A program made the position numbers and the translations under genes. Positions 10,808 to 22,783 of a stretch of 64,000 nt of DNA are shown here, in pieces (positions within the stretch are counted from its first letter, which is position 1; each line of letters opens with the position of its first letter). This DNA comes from Rhodocollybia butyracea (lineage: Eukaryota > Basidiomycota > Agaricomycetes > Agaricales > Omphalotaceae), in the NCBI GenBank assembly GCA_015501585.1, contig JADNRY010000061.1, forward strand, positions 124,001 to 188,000, written 5' to 3'. The notes beneath the pieces are model-generated. The model saw only the letters and a program-made list of their open reading frames with translations. It made no database searches and had not been told where the DNA came from.

Positions 10808-12479
10808 TCAGCTAACGCCCTCCTTGGCCTCCCCAGCCGCCGCCTTAGCTCTCGCCGCCGCGTCCCTCGCCATCTCGCCCTCCTTCCTCCACTCCCGCTT
10901 TTCATACGCATCCCACGAGTCTTTCGCGTCGAGCCATCGTTCCTGCACGTCCCGAACATCATAGTACTCTTTCGCCTCTGCGAACTTTGAGGGGACACCT
11001 GGGTACGAGGGTAGAAGGTGAAACATGAAACAGGTCAGTCTACCAAAACACAAAATCATAAAACACAAAACCAAAAACGAAAACGAAACAGCGAGAAAAA
11101 GGAAGCAAGCAAGTAAAGTGTACTAACCAACACCCAAGGTATTCCTCATGGGCCCAGCCGCGCTACTCCACAGCGCAAACTCGTTTGGCTGCCCGGAGAG
11201 AGGCTTGTGCGATTCGTCGATGGTGCCTTCCGGGCGGTTGCTGGCATTACTGGCATTACCGGGTTTTGACGGAGGGACGTAGACGTAGCCGGTTGCGCGG
11301 TCGACCGCATGTGTGAGATGGAGCATAGACGATTTGTCCTAGAGTACCAAATAAATAAATAAAAAAGAAAGAAAGAAAGAAAGAAAGAAAGGAAGGAAGG
11401 AAGGAAGGAAGACCAGAAGAAAGAGCAAAATGTGAATGAGCGAGATCAGCGAATCTTACTAGATTCAACCCCAAAATAACGAAGATATATAGAAGATATA
11501 GAAGATATACTCGTACCTCGACAGCTAGAGTCTCAAATCCAACCAGACTATAATCCTCTATCAGCGAGATCATGGCTTCGTTGAGAGCTTGAAACCTCGA
11601 TGAAGTGCCGGTTGCGGAGGATAAGGAATTGGTGAGGTACGAAAGGTCTTGAACTTCGGTATAGAAATCGAGATTGAAGTCTGAACATCAGGGAACAGGG
11701 AAGGATGATTAGGATAGGATGATTAGGATGATTAAGCGAGATGTTCGGGTATAGACAAGAAGAAAAATCCACCTAAATCCCCATATTTTGCAAGTAAATC
11801 GATCTTGGACAACACATTTATATGCGGTAGTTCCAATTGTAGCATTGTTCGAAGCGAGAGGAGCAGGACGGAGATGTATTTGGCAGCATCGGTGATGTAG
11901 TGTGCGTCGCAAAGGTGAACAGCTGCTAGCTGGACTGACAAATAAAATTAGCAACGAGTAGATCAGTGTATTAGAAACGAATAAGAGGCATAAAGATTCA
12001 AGAGAAAAGAGACACACCCGAAGATCACATTTCGACTTGAGCATATCTACGATTCTTTTCACGCTATCATGATTCGTGCTAAGCTCAACTTGCCCCGGCA
12101 GATCAAACATCACATAGAAATCCTTTTCTTCACCTTCCCTCCCCAATTCGCTTAACCGTTCCTCCAACCAATCAAAATTCCTCTCCAAATACTCCATACA
12201 GTACAACATCCCGCCATTAGGCCCCAATCCAAGCTCATCCATCACATTTTGCAGTGTAATAAGGTCGGTGATGTTTATCGAGCATGGATATGGGATATTG
12301 TCGTTTGCAGGGTCGAGATTGACGATGTGGATCGGTGGTCGGGTTTCGATTGTTGGGGAGGGTTGGTTGGGGTTTTGGTTTTGAGGGTTCCGTAAGGCGT
12401 TGAAAAGTTGGTATTTTCCGTAGCAGTAGGTGGATTTGCCGGATCCTGGGGCGCCGCAGACGATTTCTCCGAATGGCAT
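10808..12479 (-). CDS. GPN2: GPN-loop GTPase 2 (GPN2)
   Basis: Small GTPase needed in other eukaryotes for assembly and nuclear import of RNA polymerases. The first exon, from the ATG at 12479, has the P-loop [34 protein letters not shown] (containing the GPN-loop family signature region), [18 protein letters not shown] and [14 protein letters not shown] (G3). The next exon begins after a CCAG acceptor with [20 protein letters not shown] and contains [14 protein letters not shown] (G4 NKxD-equivalent SKID). Further exons carry [17 protein letters not shown] and [20 protein letters not shown], then an Ala/Glu/Lys-rich tail ending at 10808. The order matches GPN2 rather than GPN1 or GPN3. An AAAG/GAAG microsatellite lies in one intron. 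Single-copy housekeeping gene. Confidence 0.9.
11364..11412. repeat. (AAAG)n-(GAAG)n microsatellite in a GPN2 intron
   Basis: About six AAAG units run directly into about five GGAA units. Purine-only on the plus strand and intronic with respect to GPN2. Confidence 0.9.
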
Positions 12480-13323
12480 GAGAGTGGAAGGAGGAGAGTT
12501 AGACGCGCTGAGTCACTAAGCGACGGAGCTGTCACGCCTCTCCTCTAGCACGGTGGCGTTGCCCTCTACGCGCGTCGCGCTGACGATGCATAGTATATAG
12601 AGCTCACACGCTATCATTACGCGTCTGCAAGTGAAGAGGATGCGCAGTTTCTCAAAGTACTAGTGGAATTGTGGCAATCTTCCAGCGCCGGCCTCTGTCC
12701 TTTCCGAACGTGGTGACGATTGTTCTATAATATCGCTTACTCAGACTCTACCGGCTGCTGAGACGCGTCCTCAACGTTGCGTGGAGGGTACACAGCGACA
12801 ACGTCCTAGAATGACGTCATACCAAGGCAAAAGCTGATCAATCCCCACTGGCCTCGTCTCCCCTCGTACACGCGTACACCCTGACTCGATCTAAGGATTG
12901 CGTATGGATAACCTCCTTCTGGAAATCTCATATACCAAGTTGCCCTCACCAGCTGGACTTGAAAAAAACTAACCAAAGAGACTAACCGTTCGCGTTATGG
13001 AGGCCGGCCCAGGATACTTCCAGTTTTGTTCACTTGGTATGCTAAGGCCGAGGGTAGGACAAAGTTCTCGATATCTGTGTGGCAGATCGTTAGTAATTGC
13101 CCTTAGCTGCCAGTGGCTGCCATAGGCTCCTACTTATGGTGTCAGCACGTATTAATACTATATTCGACGGCTACGGAACGGCTCAAGAACGGCTACGGAT
13201 TACGCTGATCCACCCACTATCAAAGATCTCGCTGACTTTACCCTTTGATTACAATCTCAAATATTCTTTAGTATCCTCAGCCAAGAACGCCCTCTGTCAG
13301 TGAGCGCTGAGCAATCGGGTGGG
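12480..13323. other. Bidirectional promoter region between GPN2 and the MDR reductase
   Basis: About 850 bases separate the divergently transcribed GPN2 and MDR genes. No coding exon is seen. It probably contains both promoters. Confidence 0.5.
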
Positions 13324-13330
13324 TATAAAA
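13324..13330 (+). promoter_or_regulatory. TATA box of the MDR reductase gene
   Basis: TATAAAA lies 55 bases upstream of the ATG at 13379, a usual distance for a fungal TATA promoter. Confidence 0.6.
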
Positions 13331-13378
13331 GATGGCTGGAAACTCTCAAGCTCTCTCAATCCAAGCTCTTCTCACATC

Positions 13379-14688
13379 ATGTCCGAACAAAAAGTTCTAT
13401 TCCTCGACAAACCCCACGGCTCATTCGTAGTCTCCAGCGCCCCCATCTTGAAACCTGGTCCCGGACAGATTTCCATAAAGGTCCACGCCGCTGCTCTGAA
13501 CCCAGTAAGCTATAGTTTTTTCCCCTTTTTTTCCACAGGTAAAACCTGAGAGTGTTCCACTGACTGAGACGCATGTCCATAGATCGACTGGAAGATCCAA
13601 GCATTCAACTTTTACATCAAAAACTACCCTGCCATCCTTGGTACCGACCTTGCTGGCGATGTAGAAGAAATCGGCGAGGGCGTCGAAGGCTTCTCCAAAG
13701 GCGACAAAGTGTAAGCGAACTCACATGCGTCTATCTATTGTTTTTCTTGCATGATTTTTCTCAACCCCGTCCACAGCTTCGGTCAAGGTTTTTTCGGGAA
13801 CGAAATGGCTGGTTTCCAACAATACGCTTTAATTCCTGCAGATTTCGTTGGCAAGGTCCGTCACACATTAACTCCTCCATTAACTTGAACTCCCCCACTA
13901 ACCCTAAAACTCCTCGACTCAACCCATTTCCAGATCCCTTCTAATATCTCCTACGCCCAAGCCGCTTCCATCCCTTCAGGATACACCACCGCCGCAGTCG
14001 GTCTATTATCTGCCCAACCTTTCGGAGCAGGCCTAAATCCCACCTACGACCCCAAAGTTACCTATACAGGAGAATCAGCTTTAATCATCGGCGGATCCAC
14101 AGCCAACGGCCAATTCGCGATCCAAATCTTCAAATATCTTGGATACAGCACAATCATCGCGTACGCCTCCGCTCGCCACACCGATTTCTTGAAATCTCTC
14201 GGTGCCACGCACATCATCGGCCGTGGAGAAACCCCTATCGAAATGGTCGCAGAGACCGTGAAGAAGATCGCTCTTACGCCTCTCAAAATTTCATATAACG
14301 CTCTTGGAGACGCAGATTCTCGATCTGCCTGTTTCGACTCTATCGTGGAAGGCGGCCAGGTAGTCGATGTTGTTTCAGAGTTCAAAGACGCGGGGAATGG
14401 GAAGAGAGTTGTTACTATCATGGGAAGTGCGCATCTTCCTCAGAATAGAGAGTTTGGTCGTATTATGTGGAAAAACGTGCCCGGATTGGTACAGGATGGA
14501 GTTATCCTGGTGAGTGATACTCAGGAACGCAACCTGCATTGTTCTATATGCTGATATTTTTGATTCAGCCTAACCGTGTAGAGAAACTTCCTGGTGGTCT
14601 TGCTGGAATCAGCGAGGGATTGGAAAGGTTGAAAGCTAAGAAGGTCAGCGGGGAAAAACTTGTAGCTTTCCCTCAAGAGACTGTATGA
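13379..14688 (+). CDS. Zinc-type alcohol dehydrogenase-like (MDR) reductase
   Basis: NAD(P)H-dependent reductase of the medium-chain dehydrogenase superfamily, closest in pattern to fungal trans-enoyl-reductase/quinone-oxidoreductase-like members. Exons give MSEQKVLFLDKPHGSF, KVHAAALNP-IDWK, NYPAILGTDLAGDVEEIGEG, then FGNEMAGFQQYALIPAD and IPSGYTTAAVGLLSAQPFG. The nucleotide-binding loop follows as ALIIGGSTANGQFAIQ, then SLGATHIIGRGE. The last exon ends in KLVAFPQETV at 14688. No structural-zinc cysteine cluster is visible, as is usual for the zinc-independent branch. The gene stands between monooxygenase copy 1 and the copy-4 relic, so a shared pathway with the monooxygenases is possible but unproven. 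Confidence 0.85.
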
Positions 14689-14848
14689 TGAACAAAGGGC
14701 AAGAATAATAAATATTTATGACAATGCACTTGTATATTTACAATAGATGAATACCTCACGTCTCCTCTACATCCGAGGTTATCTGAAAGTCCGTGGCCCC
14801 GAATCTATCGGTAAAGAACGGAAGATAAAATAGATACAAAATAGATAC

Positions 14849-15048
14849 ACAAACTATGTCATTGAGCATGATGCTAAGCCCACGGTCGCTATCGTTGACA
14901 CAGGTACTTTTCGCGCATTTTAGTATAAGATCAATGGTCCTTGTAGTATGCCTTACTTCAATTCAGTGGTTACTCCAACCGGAAGGTGATTGCGACGGAA
15001 AAGGAACCCAACAAATGATCAACGACGCTTTGACATTTCCTCTAGTTG
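14849..15048 (+). pseudogene. Relic of a fourth monooxygenase 3' end
   Basis: Begins with bases matching the last exon of copy 1 (NYVIEHDAKPTVAIV-like reading). It then lacks about 70 bases of the exon and resumes at the codons before the stop. It continues through the 3' flank, including the shared GACGCTTTGACATTTCCTCT tract also found after copies 1 and 3. Only the last few dozen codons and the 3' flank survive. Confidence 0.75.
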
Positions 15049-15398
15049 ATATCTTAAATCGGAACTTGTGTGTAAAAGACCCTACTATAGTTTCATGGGA
15101 TTGCGCTGTAAATTTGAAGGAACAACTTCGAGCAGCAGGTAGACGAGTGATTGGTCACTTCTACAGTGGATATGTTTTGGATTAATGTGTATCTGCGTAC
15201 TAAAAATGTACCCAAAGCTCACGCCTTATCATGGAGGACGTACAGGCTGTATGAGAGTACGGTTTTGTTCTTGGACCCTGGCACCCGGTCCCAGCGGTAA
15301 TCGCTACATGGGTGAGTCGGAGCCCCTGGGACAGTCCCCTGAAACTTTGTCCAGCCAAGTCAACGCTATAGGGGAGTATGAGTATAGGGGACCTGGTC

Positions 15399-16377
15399 CC
15401 CCGAGTAATACCCGCAAATTACGGGTAACAAAATAACGTTTGTTGATCCATCCTCATCCCGGCAAGGAGTCGTTAGCAAAATGGGCGAAAGGGTTGGGCT
15501 GGGCCTGGCTGGGCATCATGCTCGGACGCGGAAAGCGGTCACCCGCGGGTGGGTGGGCACTTTCAGTAGTTACCCGTTTGCTGTGACTCGCTACATAGGA
15601 TAAACTTATGCAGTATTATATATTGTTGTGGATGTAACTCACAAAGTGCAAGTACTCATGACACCATGTCACCAGCATTTTTTCCACTTCCGTCGGACGG
15701 AAGCTCAGTGGGAAGTTCAATACGTTGGACATCTTGAATTTGGACTCTCTGAGGTGTTGAATTTTGGGTTGCCTGACATGAAGAAACTGAATTGGTTTTT
15801 CCATTTCGGAGGCAAAACAAAATACTTCAGATGTCATTCGAAATGATATCCAAAGTGTAGTTCACATAATGCATCCCTTTTTTTAATTCATAATGCATAA
15901 CAGTCCCCCTTGAACTACTTGAATTTTGAAAAACCATAAAACATTAACAGCCAGCTACACCGGCATGAACTGAACTTAACACAACGTTTTCCAGCCTGAA
16001 CGTGTAATATTTGAACTTGGAGCATAATGCATTATTGTAACCCATGAACTTATGGTCGTAATTATACGGCAGTGTAGATAGTGTTTGGCATGTATGAACT
16101 GCGTGTAAGATCCCATTGCGCCCATGGAAAGAGTGGCTGCTGGGTGAACTTGGTAATCTGCAATCATAATGGGTGAAGAGGGGGTGCGAGAATTTGGCGT
16201 GAAATGACGCGGAAGGCTTCGGGCTGTATTGAGAGGGTGCTAGTAGAGAAAAAATTCAGAATGGTGGGAAAATCTTGCCTTGCTCAGATGGAATGGACGT
16301 CTCTCAGGGTTTCGCGAGGGGTTCACCGTTCCGTTACTTACCTGTAATTTCAGGTAATTTGCGGGTATTACTCGGGG
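15399..16377. mobile_element. Possible terminal-inverted-repeat element, non-coding
   Basis: A 24-base sequence at 15399-15422, beginning CCCCGAGTAATACCCG, is repeated exactly in reverse complement at 16354-16377. The enclosed 931 bases contain no recognisable protein. No clear target-site duplication was found. A non-autonomous DNA transposon or MITE-like element is the simplest reading; superfamily unknown. Confidence 0.5.
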
Positions 16378-16513
16378 CAGTTTCCTGATGCGCCACTAAT
16401 AGTAATTATGGGACGTTGTCGACATATGTTGTTCTGTTAGACAATGTTTGAGGGGAGTTTCCGATTGTGCTAGACTAATCTCTCTCATCCACAATACAGG
16501 TCCGATTCGATAG

Positions 16514-16521
16514 TATAAATA
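16514..16521 (+). promoter_or_regulatory. TATA box of monooxygenase copy 2
   Basis: TATAAATA, 45-52 bases before the ATG at 16566. Confidence 0.6.
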
Positions 16522-16565
16522 AAGGAACATGTACTTTGAGGAGATTCAAAGTACCCTCCTTCAAC

Positions 16566-18817
16566 ATGTCACAAAATAATGTGCTGATCGTGCGTCCTCT
16601 GAAGTGCCTCTTCCCTTTCTTACTACTAATAATAATGTTGTACAGGTTGGCGCAGGCCCTACAGGTACGAAACCAATGTGTGAAGTTAGCTCACATTATT
16701 AAAAACATCCCCTCCAAACTGAAGGCCTCAGTCTTGCACTATTGCTCCTACGCAACGGTCTGTCTGTGCGGATTATAGAGAAACAGCTTCAGTTCCATCC
16801 GGGCGAGCGAGGAGCTGGAATAATGGTTAGAGTTTTCTTTATATAGTGTTCAGCTCAGTGGCACTTACTTTATCCCCAAGTGTCGAACTTTGGAGCTATA
16901 CAAGCTTCTGGGTATATTACCTGAAATCCTGAAACAAAGCACACCCTGTGCTGAATACATTGGGTATCGTTCTTCACCGGATGATGGCAAACCCTCCCGT
17001 ATAGCGCCTTTCATGGAACACATAGAAGATACTCCGGCGCGCCCCATGGTAGCCATCTTTCCATTTGGGATTCTGTTCTTCTTAACTTACATATTCCCCA
17101 GCACAACCCGCGCATGCTAGGACAAAATCTGCATCAGCAAATCCTACGGGAGCATATCCTTGCCGACTATGGTGTAGAAGTAGAACTCGGAACAGAATTG
17201 CGTTCATTTGAACAATATGCTGATCATGTTGTTGCTCATACAGTCAAAACCCTCGACTCAAAGGAAGAAAACTTCAACGTTGATTGGCTGATTGGGGCTG
17301 ATGGAGCTAGGAGTGTTGTTCGTAAACATTTGGGCTTGACATTTTTTGGAGAAACGCCTACTGAAATGGAGGCCGTTATCGGTGATATCCACGTAGTTGG
17401 AGATTCTGTTAAGGATGATCAGGTTCTGACCACTGCCCTCGTTGTCTTGTCTAATGAGCTGATACCCCATAGATCCTAAATGGGTGGACAATATGGGGTC
17501 AATTCAATTCTGGAATCGCGTATGTCTCGCTTTCCCTCAGACCAAAACTACTTACTAGATGCATCATGGTCAATCCATAGAGTTTCGATGAGGGCAGTGC
17601 CAGGTCAAAATTTGTTCAGTTTTATAATTCGTTCTCAGCAAGGCCTGCTTGATGTTGACAAGTTAGCGTCAAGCCGCGAAGAGTTGATCAAACTCTTTTA
17701 CGAGGTCACAGGAAGGACTGATATTCAATTTGGAGAGTTGGTAGGGATGGGGGTGTGGCGGTGAGCTAACTCGCCACTCTCTAAAATACATTCCGATACT
17801 AATTAGTATATCATTACAGACCGAACATAAGAATGGTCAATGAATTTGGGAAAGGAAGAGTATTCGTGGCCGGAGGTGACATCATGTTCCAAATTTTCAG
17901 CCGTTTACTTATATTTTATCTTCAGATGCAAGCCATGTTCACAGTCCAACGGGTGCCCAGGTTAGAGCTTCAGTTCCATTTATCTAGCTATTCAAAGACT
18001 GAGATATGTTCCACTGCACAGGGTATGAATTCTGGTGTGCAGGACTCCGTAAGGCTTCTGACTGTAATCGCAAATTCCAGCCAGCTAATAACTATCGGTT
18101 TCGCAGTTCAACCTGGCGTGGAAGCTCGCGCTGGTCCATAAGGGTTTATCACCACAATCCATCCTTGGCTCATACTCACAAGAACGTCTACGTGTTATCG
18201 CATCGACGCTCAACAAGACCACAGAGCTCTTCGCAAAGGAATTTTCGGGGAAACAACAGCAAACACAACCGACGCAGTACTTTACCAGAGGGTACGAGCT
18301 ACGTATGCTCGGTATCAACTATCGTGATAGTACTCTTGTGCTGGATGAAAAGAACCTCGAAAATGATACCGAAGCCGTAGATGCGTACCGTTCGGGAGAC
18401 AATGGGATGATTCAAGGAGGCGACAGAGCACCAGACGCTCCCAGCTTGACTCATCTGGGCCATACTATTGGTACCACACTATTTGATATCTTCAAGTCGA
18501 ATCATCACACAGCACTCATTTTCCCCGGATCTGGCGATCAGGTTTGTCAGGTTAGGCAGGCTCTGGAAACTTTCCGCGAATATCCCGCGGGCTTGGTAAA
18601 AACCGTCCTTATCCTGCCAGGGTTCTCTTGTTTTGGGATTCTATCTGAGCTATCAGATATGGCCGTTGTTGATACCAAGGGATATGCACATAAAAGCTAT
18701 GCCATTGAGCAGGACGAGGCTACGGTCGTTATTGTTCGCCCCGATGGCTACATAGGTGCACTAGTGACCAGTGGAAGCACGGGGATACGCGCTTATTTCT
18801 CACGCATTTTATTATAA
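16566..18817 (+). CDS. FAD-dependent aromatic monooxygenase copy 2
   Basis: Same intron-rich layout as copies 1 and 3. Reading: MSQNNVLI-VGAGPTGLSLALLL, IIEKQLQFHPGERGAGIM, CRTLELYKLLGILPE, HILADYGVEVELGTEL, VDWLIGADGARSVVRK, GKGRVFVAGDASHVHSP. The C-terminal thioredoxin-like domain contains GGDRAPDAPSLTHLG and ends at 18817. All exons are open. Two changes stand out. The second FAD motif reads TGAQ instead of TGGQ (codon 17955-17957), and two residues present in copies 1 and 3 are missing before PGQNLF. Predicted reaction is aromatic hydroxylation; substrate unknown. Whether the Gly-to-Ala change impairs flavin binding cannot be told from sequence. Confidence 0.85.
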
Positions 18818-20046
18818 AGATCCTCCCTGTACTTATACCTGGAGCTGAGCTCAAATTTGGTTATTGTGGCGAAAAATAAGACTGGAATAATATTTTAATC
18901 TTCCCCTTTCAAGTTGGGGTAGGTGGGCATTCATTTGTAAACGCGTTGGAATTTATTATTTGGCGCGACGATCACATGCTTATCACGTTACCTATCACAC
19001 ATTTTCTTCGTCTCTTTTTACCTTTTCTTCATCTCGCTTATAGATACTCGAGCATATCCGAATATATCGATGTTCCTTTCACGGTTTTGACCTGTGAGTG
19101 TCTCGTTCTACCTATAGCACGTTTCCAGAACGTCATAGTTTAGATAGTATGACTTTAACTTGAATTCCACCTCAGATTCACCCACGAAAGTTGTGAGTGC
19201 ATACCTTGAATCCAGGACTGTATTAAGTACAGACTACGCACAAAGCGGGTTCCAATCAGATTAGCATTGACCTGTAAGTATTGATTGCGTTGCGTAGGCG
19301 GAGAAGTCATTTTCCAAACAGAAATGCAAGAAGTGCTCGCAATGTGAAGGAAGCGTCCCTGAAGGGTATCTGAGCTCGATTGGATAGATGAATATCACCT
19401 GAACCTCGCAAACATTCTACGCTAGACCTGAAGCAGTTAGTCGTTGAAGGGACCTGGAAACTTGAAAGCGAAGGAGAATCGTCGTACAGACTTTGCCCTG
19501 TCAAGGCACCCTAGGGGATCCCTTTTTGGGAAAGAAGGAAGGAGGTTTAAATATGAGGCCTCGTCAATGGCCTCTAACGAGGTCCCTTTATGTGCAAAAC
19601 CAGCCCGTGCTAGTCCAGTGCTAGTCCTGGTCCACTTCCAAGGGTATGTCTGTGGATGGGTATCTATTGACTAGGTCTGACATCCAATTCATCGAATAAA
19701 GTGTCTAAATGTAGAACTATAGATTTAGGTCCATTAATGGAGAGAAAGTCATGGTGACAATGGGAAAATTCAAAACTCGTGCTATCAGCGTTTCGTGAGA
19801 TGCTTGATGGCAGAAAATCTGGACGATGCCTGGGCTGGCTAAGTTTTTCCCTTGCGCACATCTTACTTTGTAGGAGAATTTCCTCAGAAAGTATATATGT
19901 ACCAGGTCGAGATCAAGGTGTTCAGTACTAGACTGTTGCATAGATGATCTTACGAAAACTAATTATAAAACATGGGCAAATTTCAAGTATGTACGATGAA
20001 ATCTTGTACGAGATAGGTCGGGTATATAAATCTAATCCGACGGTTG
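18818..20046. other. Intergenic region between monooxygenase copies 2 and 3
   Basis: About 1.2 kb with no supported exon. The final 100 bases form the copy 3 promoter. Confidence 0.45.
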
Positions 20047-20054
20047 TATAAAGG
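20047..20054 (+). promoter_or_regulatory. TATA box of monooxygenase copy 3
   Basis: TATAAAGG, about 36-43 bases before the ATG at 20090. A second TATATAAA lies about 25 bases further upstream. Confidence 0.6.
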
Positions 20055-20089
20055 CCTCGAGGAATTCAAAATCTTGAGTACCCTCCCTC

Positions 20090-22340
20090 ATGTCGACAAA
20101 TGTCCTGATCGTGGGTCATCTGAAGTGCCTCTTTCCTTTCTTTTGCTGACATTGTGCAGGTCGGTGCAGGTCCAACGGGTACGAATACATCGATTTCTCC
20201 TCGTATCATGGAAAAATAGCGAGCCCTGAAACTTATCTGTAGGCCTTAGTGCTGCCCTATTGCTCCTACGCAATGGTCTATCGGTGCGCATCATTGAAAA
20301 GCTGCCCCAGTTTCATCCAGGCGACCGAGGAGCTGGAATAATGGTCAGAGTTCTCCTCCAATTGCGCCTTCCAGAATCCACAGAGACATTGACTTTATCC
20401 CAAGTGTCGAACTCTGGAATTATACAAGGTCCTCGGCATATTACCAGATATTCTAAAGCAATGCACGATGCCGCCTGACTATATCAGTTATCGATCTTCC
20501 CCCGATGATGGCAAGCCCCCGCGTCTATCACTTTTATTTGAAAAGATGGAAAATACCCCAGCACGTCCCTTTGTAGGGATCTTTTCGCTTGAGTTTCCGT
20601 TATTGTTATTCAACCTCTTCAACTTAGCACAACCCGCTGTTTTTGGGACAGAATATCCACGAACGGATTCTTCGGGAGCATATCTTTGCTGATTATGGTG
20701 TCCAAGTAGAACTCGGAACAGAACTACGTTCATTTGAACAGCATGCTGATCATGTTGTTGCTCATGTCGTCAAGGCCGCTGATTTGAAGGAAGAGGACAT
20801 CAAGGTGGATTGGCTAATTGGGGCTGATGGTGCACGGAGTATCGTCCGCAAACAATTAGGCTTGACTTTTGTGGGAGAATCACCTACTGAGATGGAGGCC
20901 ATTCTCGGTGATATGCACATAGTTGGAGATTCTATCAAAGGAGACTCGGATGAAGTTAGGACTACCTTTTTTGTCGCCCTTCATGAACTAATCCTCTCAT
21001 AGATTCTCAGTGGATGGACAATATGGGGTCAGTTACACTCCGGAATTGCGTATGTCGGATTCATTTTCGTCCAAGACCCCTTATTAAATGCGTATCAACT
21101 TGAAACTATAGGGTTTCGATAAGGGCATGTAATATACCGGGTCAAAACCTATTCAACTTTATTATTCGATCTGGGGAAGGCTTGCTTGACTTGGACAAGA
21201 TAGCGTCGAGCCGCGAGGAACTGATCAAGGTGTTCTACAAAGCCACAGGAAGGACCGATATTCAAATCGGAGAATTGGTTTGGATGGGTGTGTGGCGGTG
21301 AGGGGTTACAACTCTACAGGATTGTTTTAGTCATTGATGATTTCGTTGTAGACCGAACATAAGGATGGTCAATGAATTTGGGAAAGGAAGAGTCTTCGTA
21401 GCAGGAGGTGACGTCCCGCTTTGAACCTACCGTAGGTTATTGGCTCATATTTTATGCTCAGATGCATGCCATGTTCACAGCCCGACGGGTGGCCAGGTTC
21501 GGAGCTTCATAATTACTATTCAAAGTCTAACATGAGCTCCCACTACACAGGGTATGAATTCTGGTATCCAGGACTCTGTAAGGCATCCATATAAGTAATT
21601 GAAATTCTTGATCTAGCTAACCATCGGATTTACAGTTCAATCTGGCATGGAAGCTCACGCTGGTTCATAAAGGCTTAGCACCACGATCTGTCCTTGATTC
21701 ATATTCACAAGAACGTCTACGCGTTATTGCATCAACACTCAACATGACCACAGAGCTCTTTAAGAAGGAGTTATCAGGGAAGTCGAAGGAGCGGACGCAC
21801 TTGACTAGAGGGTACGAGTTGCGTATGTTCAGTATTAACTATCGGGACAGCCCTCTGGTGATAGATGAAAAGTACCCAGAGAGGGATTTGGAAGTCGTAG
21901 ATGCATACCGTTCCGGAGACGACGGGACAGTTCAAGGAGGTGACAGAGCTCCAGATGCTCCCTGTTTGACTCATTTGGGCCAGAACACTAGCACTTCCCT
22001 TTTTGATATCTTCAAGCCGAATCATCACACCGCTCTCGTTTTCTCTGGATCTGGAAGCGGGGCTTCTGTTACCCAGGTTCTGGAAACTCTCCGCAAGTAT
22101 TCCTCGGACTCGGTGAAATCTGTCCTTATTCTTCCTGAGTCTTCATCCTTCAGGACTCCATCTGAACTAGTCGAGGTGGTGACCGTTGTTGATACCGAGA
22201 GATACGCACATAAAAACTATGTGATAGAGCCTCAGGATGGGCCTACTGTCGTTATTGTTCGCCCAGATGGTTATATAGGTGCGTTAGTGACGAGTGGAAG
22301 CAAGGGAATACGTGATTATTTTTCCCTTATTTTGCTGTAA
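20090..22340 (+). CDS. FAD-dependent aromatic monooxygenase copy 3
   Basis: All exons are open and all three flavin motifs are present: VGAGPTGLSAALLLLRNGL, VDWLIGADGARSIVRK and GDACHVHSPTGGQ. Other landmarks are HIFADYGVQVELGTELRS, SGWTIWGQLHSGIA and GELVWMGVWR. The C-terminal phenol-hydroxylase dimerisation/thioredoxin-like domain has GGDRAPDAPCLTHLG and VVIVRPDGYIGALVTSG and ends at 22340. In sequence this is the best-preserved of the three paralogs. Its 3' flank shares the GACGCTTTGRCATTTTC tract with copy 1 and the relic. Confidence 0.87.
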
Positions 22341-22783
22341 AATTTAAATACGATACTTTCTGTATGCATTTAGTAACTTCCATTCATTGTAGTTGTATCA
22401 AATAGAAGGTGATTAAAGGAAGCTAAAAATTGACGCTTTGGCATTTTCTCCGTTTGACACTTCCAGATGAAGTTCAAGGGCCTGTAGCTATTTTACCTTC
22501 CGATCCCTCATAACGATGCCCAGACATTCTGGAATTTTCAATTTGATTGTGGTACTGTGGGGAGACATGACATCCCTTGTCGCTTTGAGCTAAAGTTTAT
22601 TCCGACCACCTATAAACAGGGGTTGAATCATATTAGCATCGACGAATCCGCTTACAAGTTGATAACTCGGTGGCGCTAAATCGCGCATTATACACTATAA
22701 ATATTCGTTAAGTTTGGATCCCAAGTATAGAAAACCCTCGAAGCGTTGTTCATAATTAGTCGACTGAAGCTCGCATGAATCCT

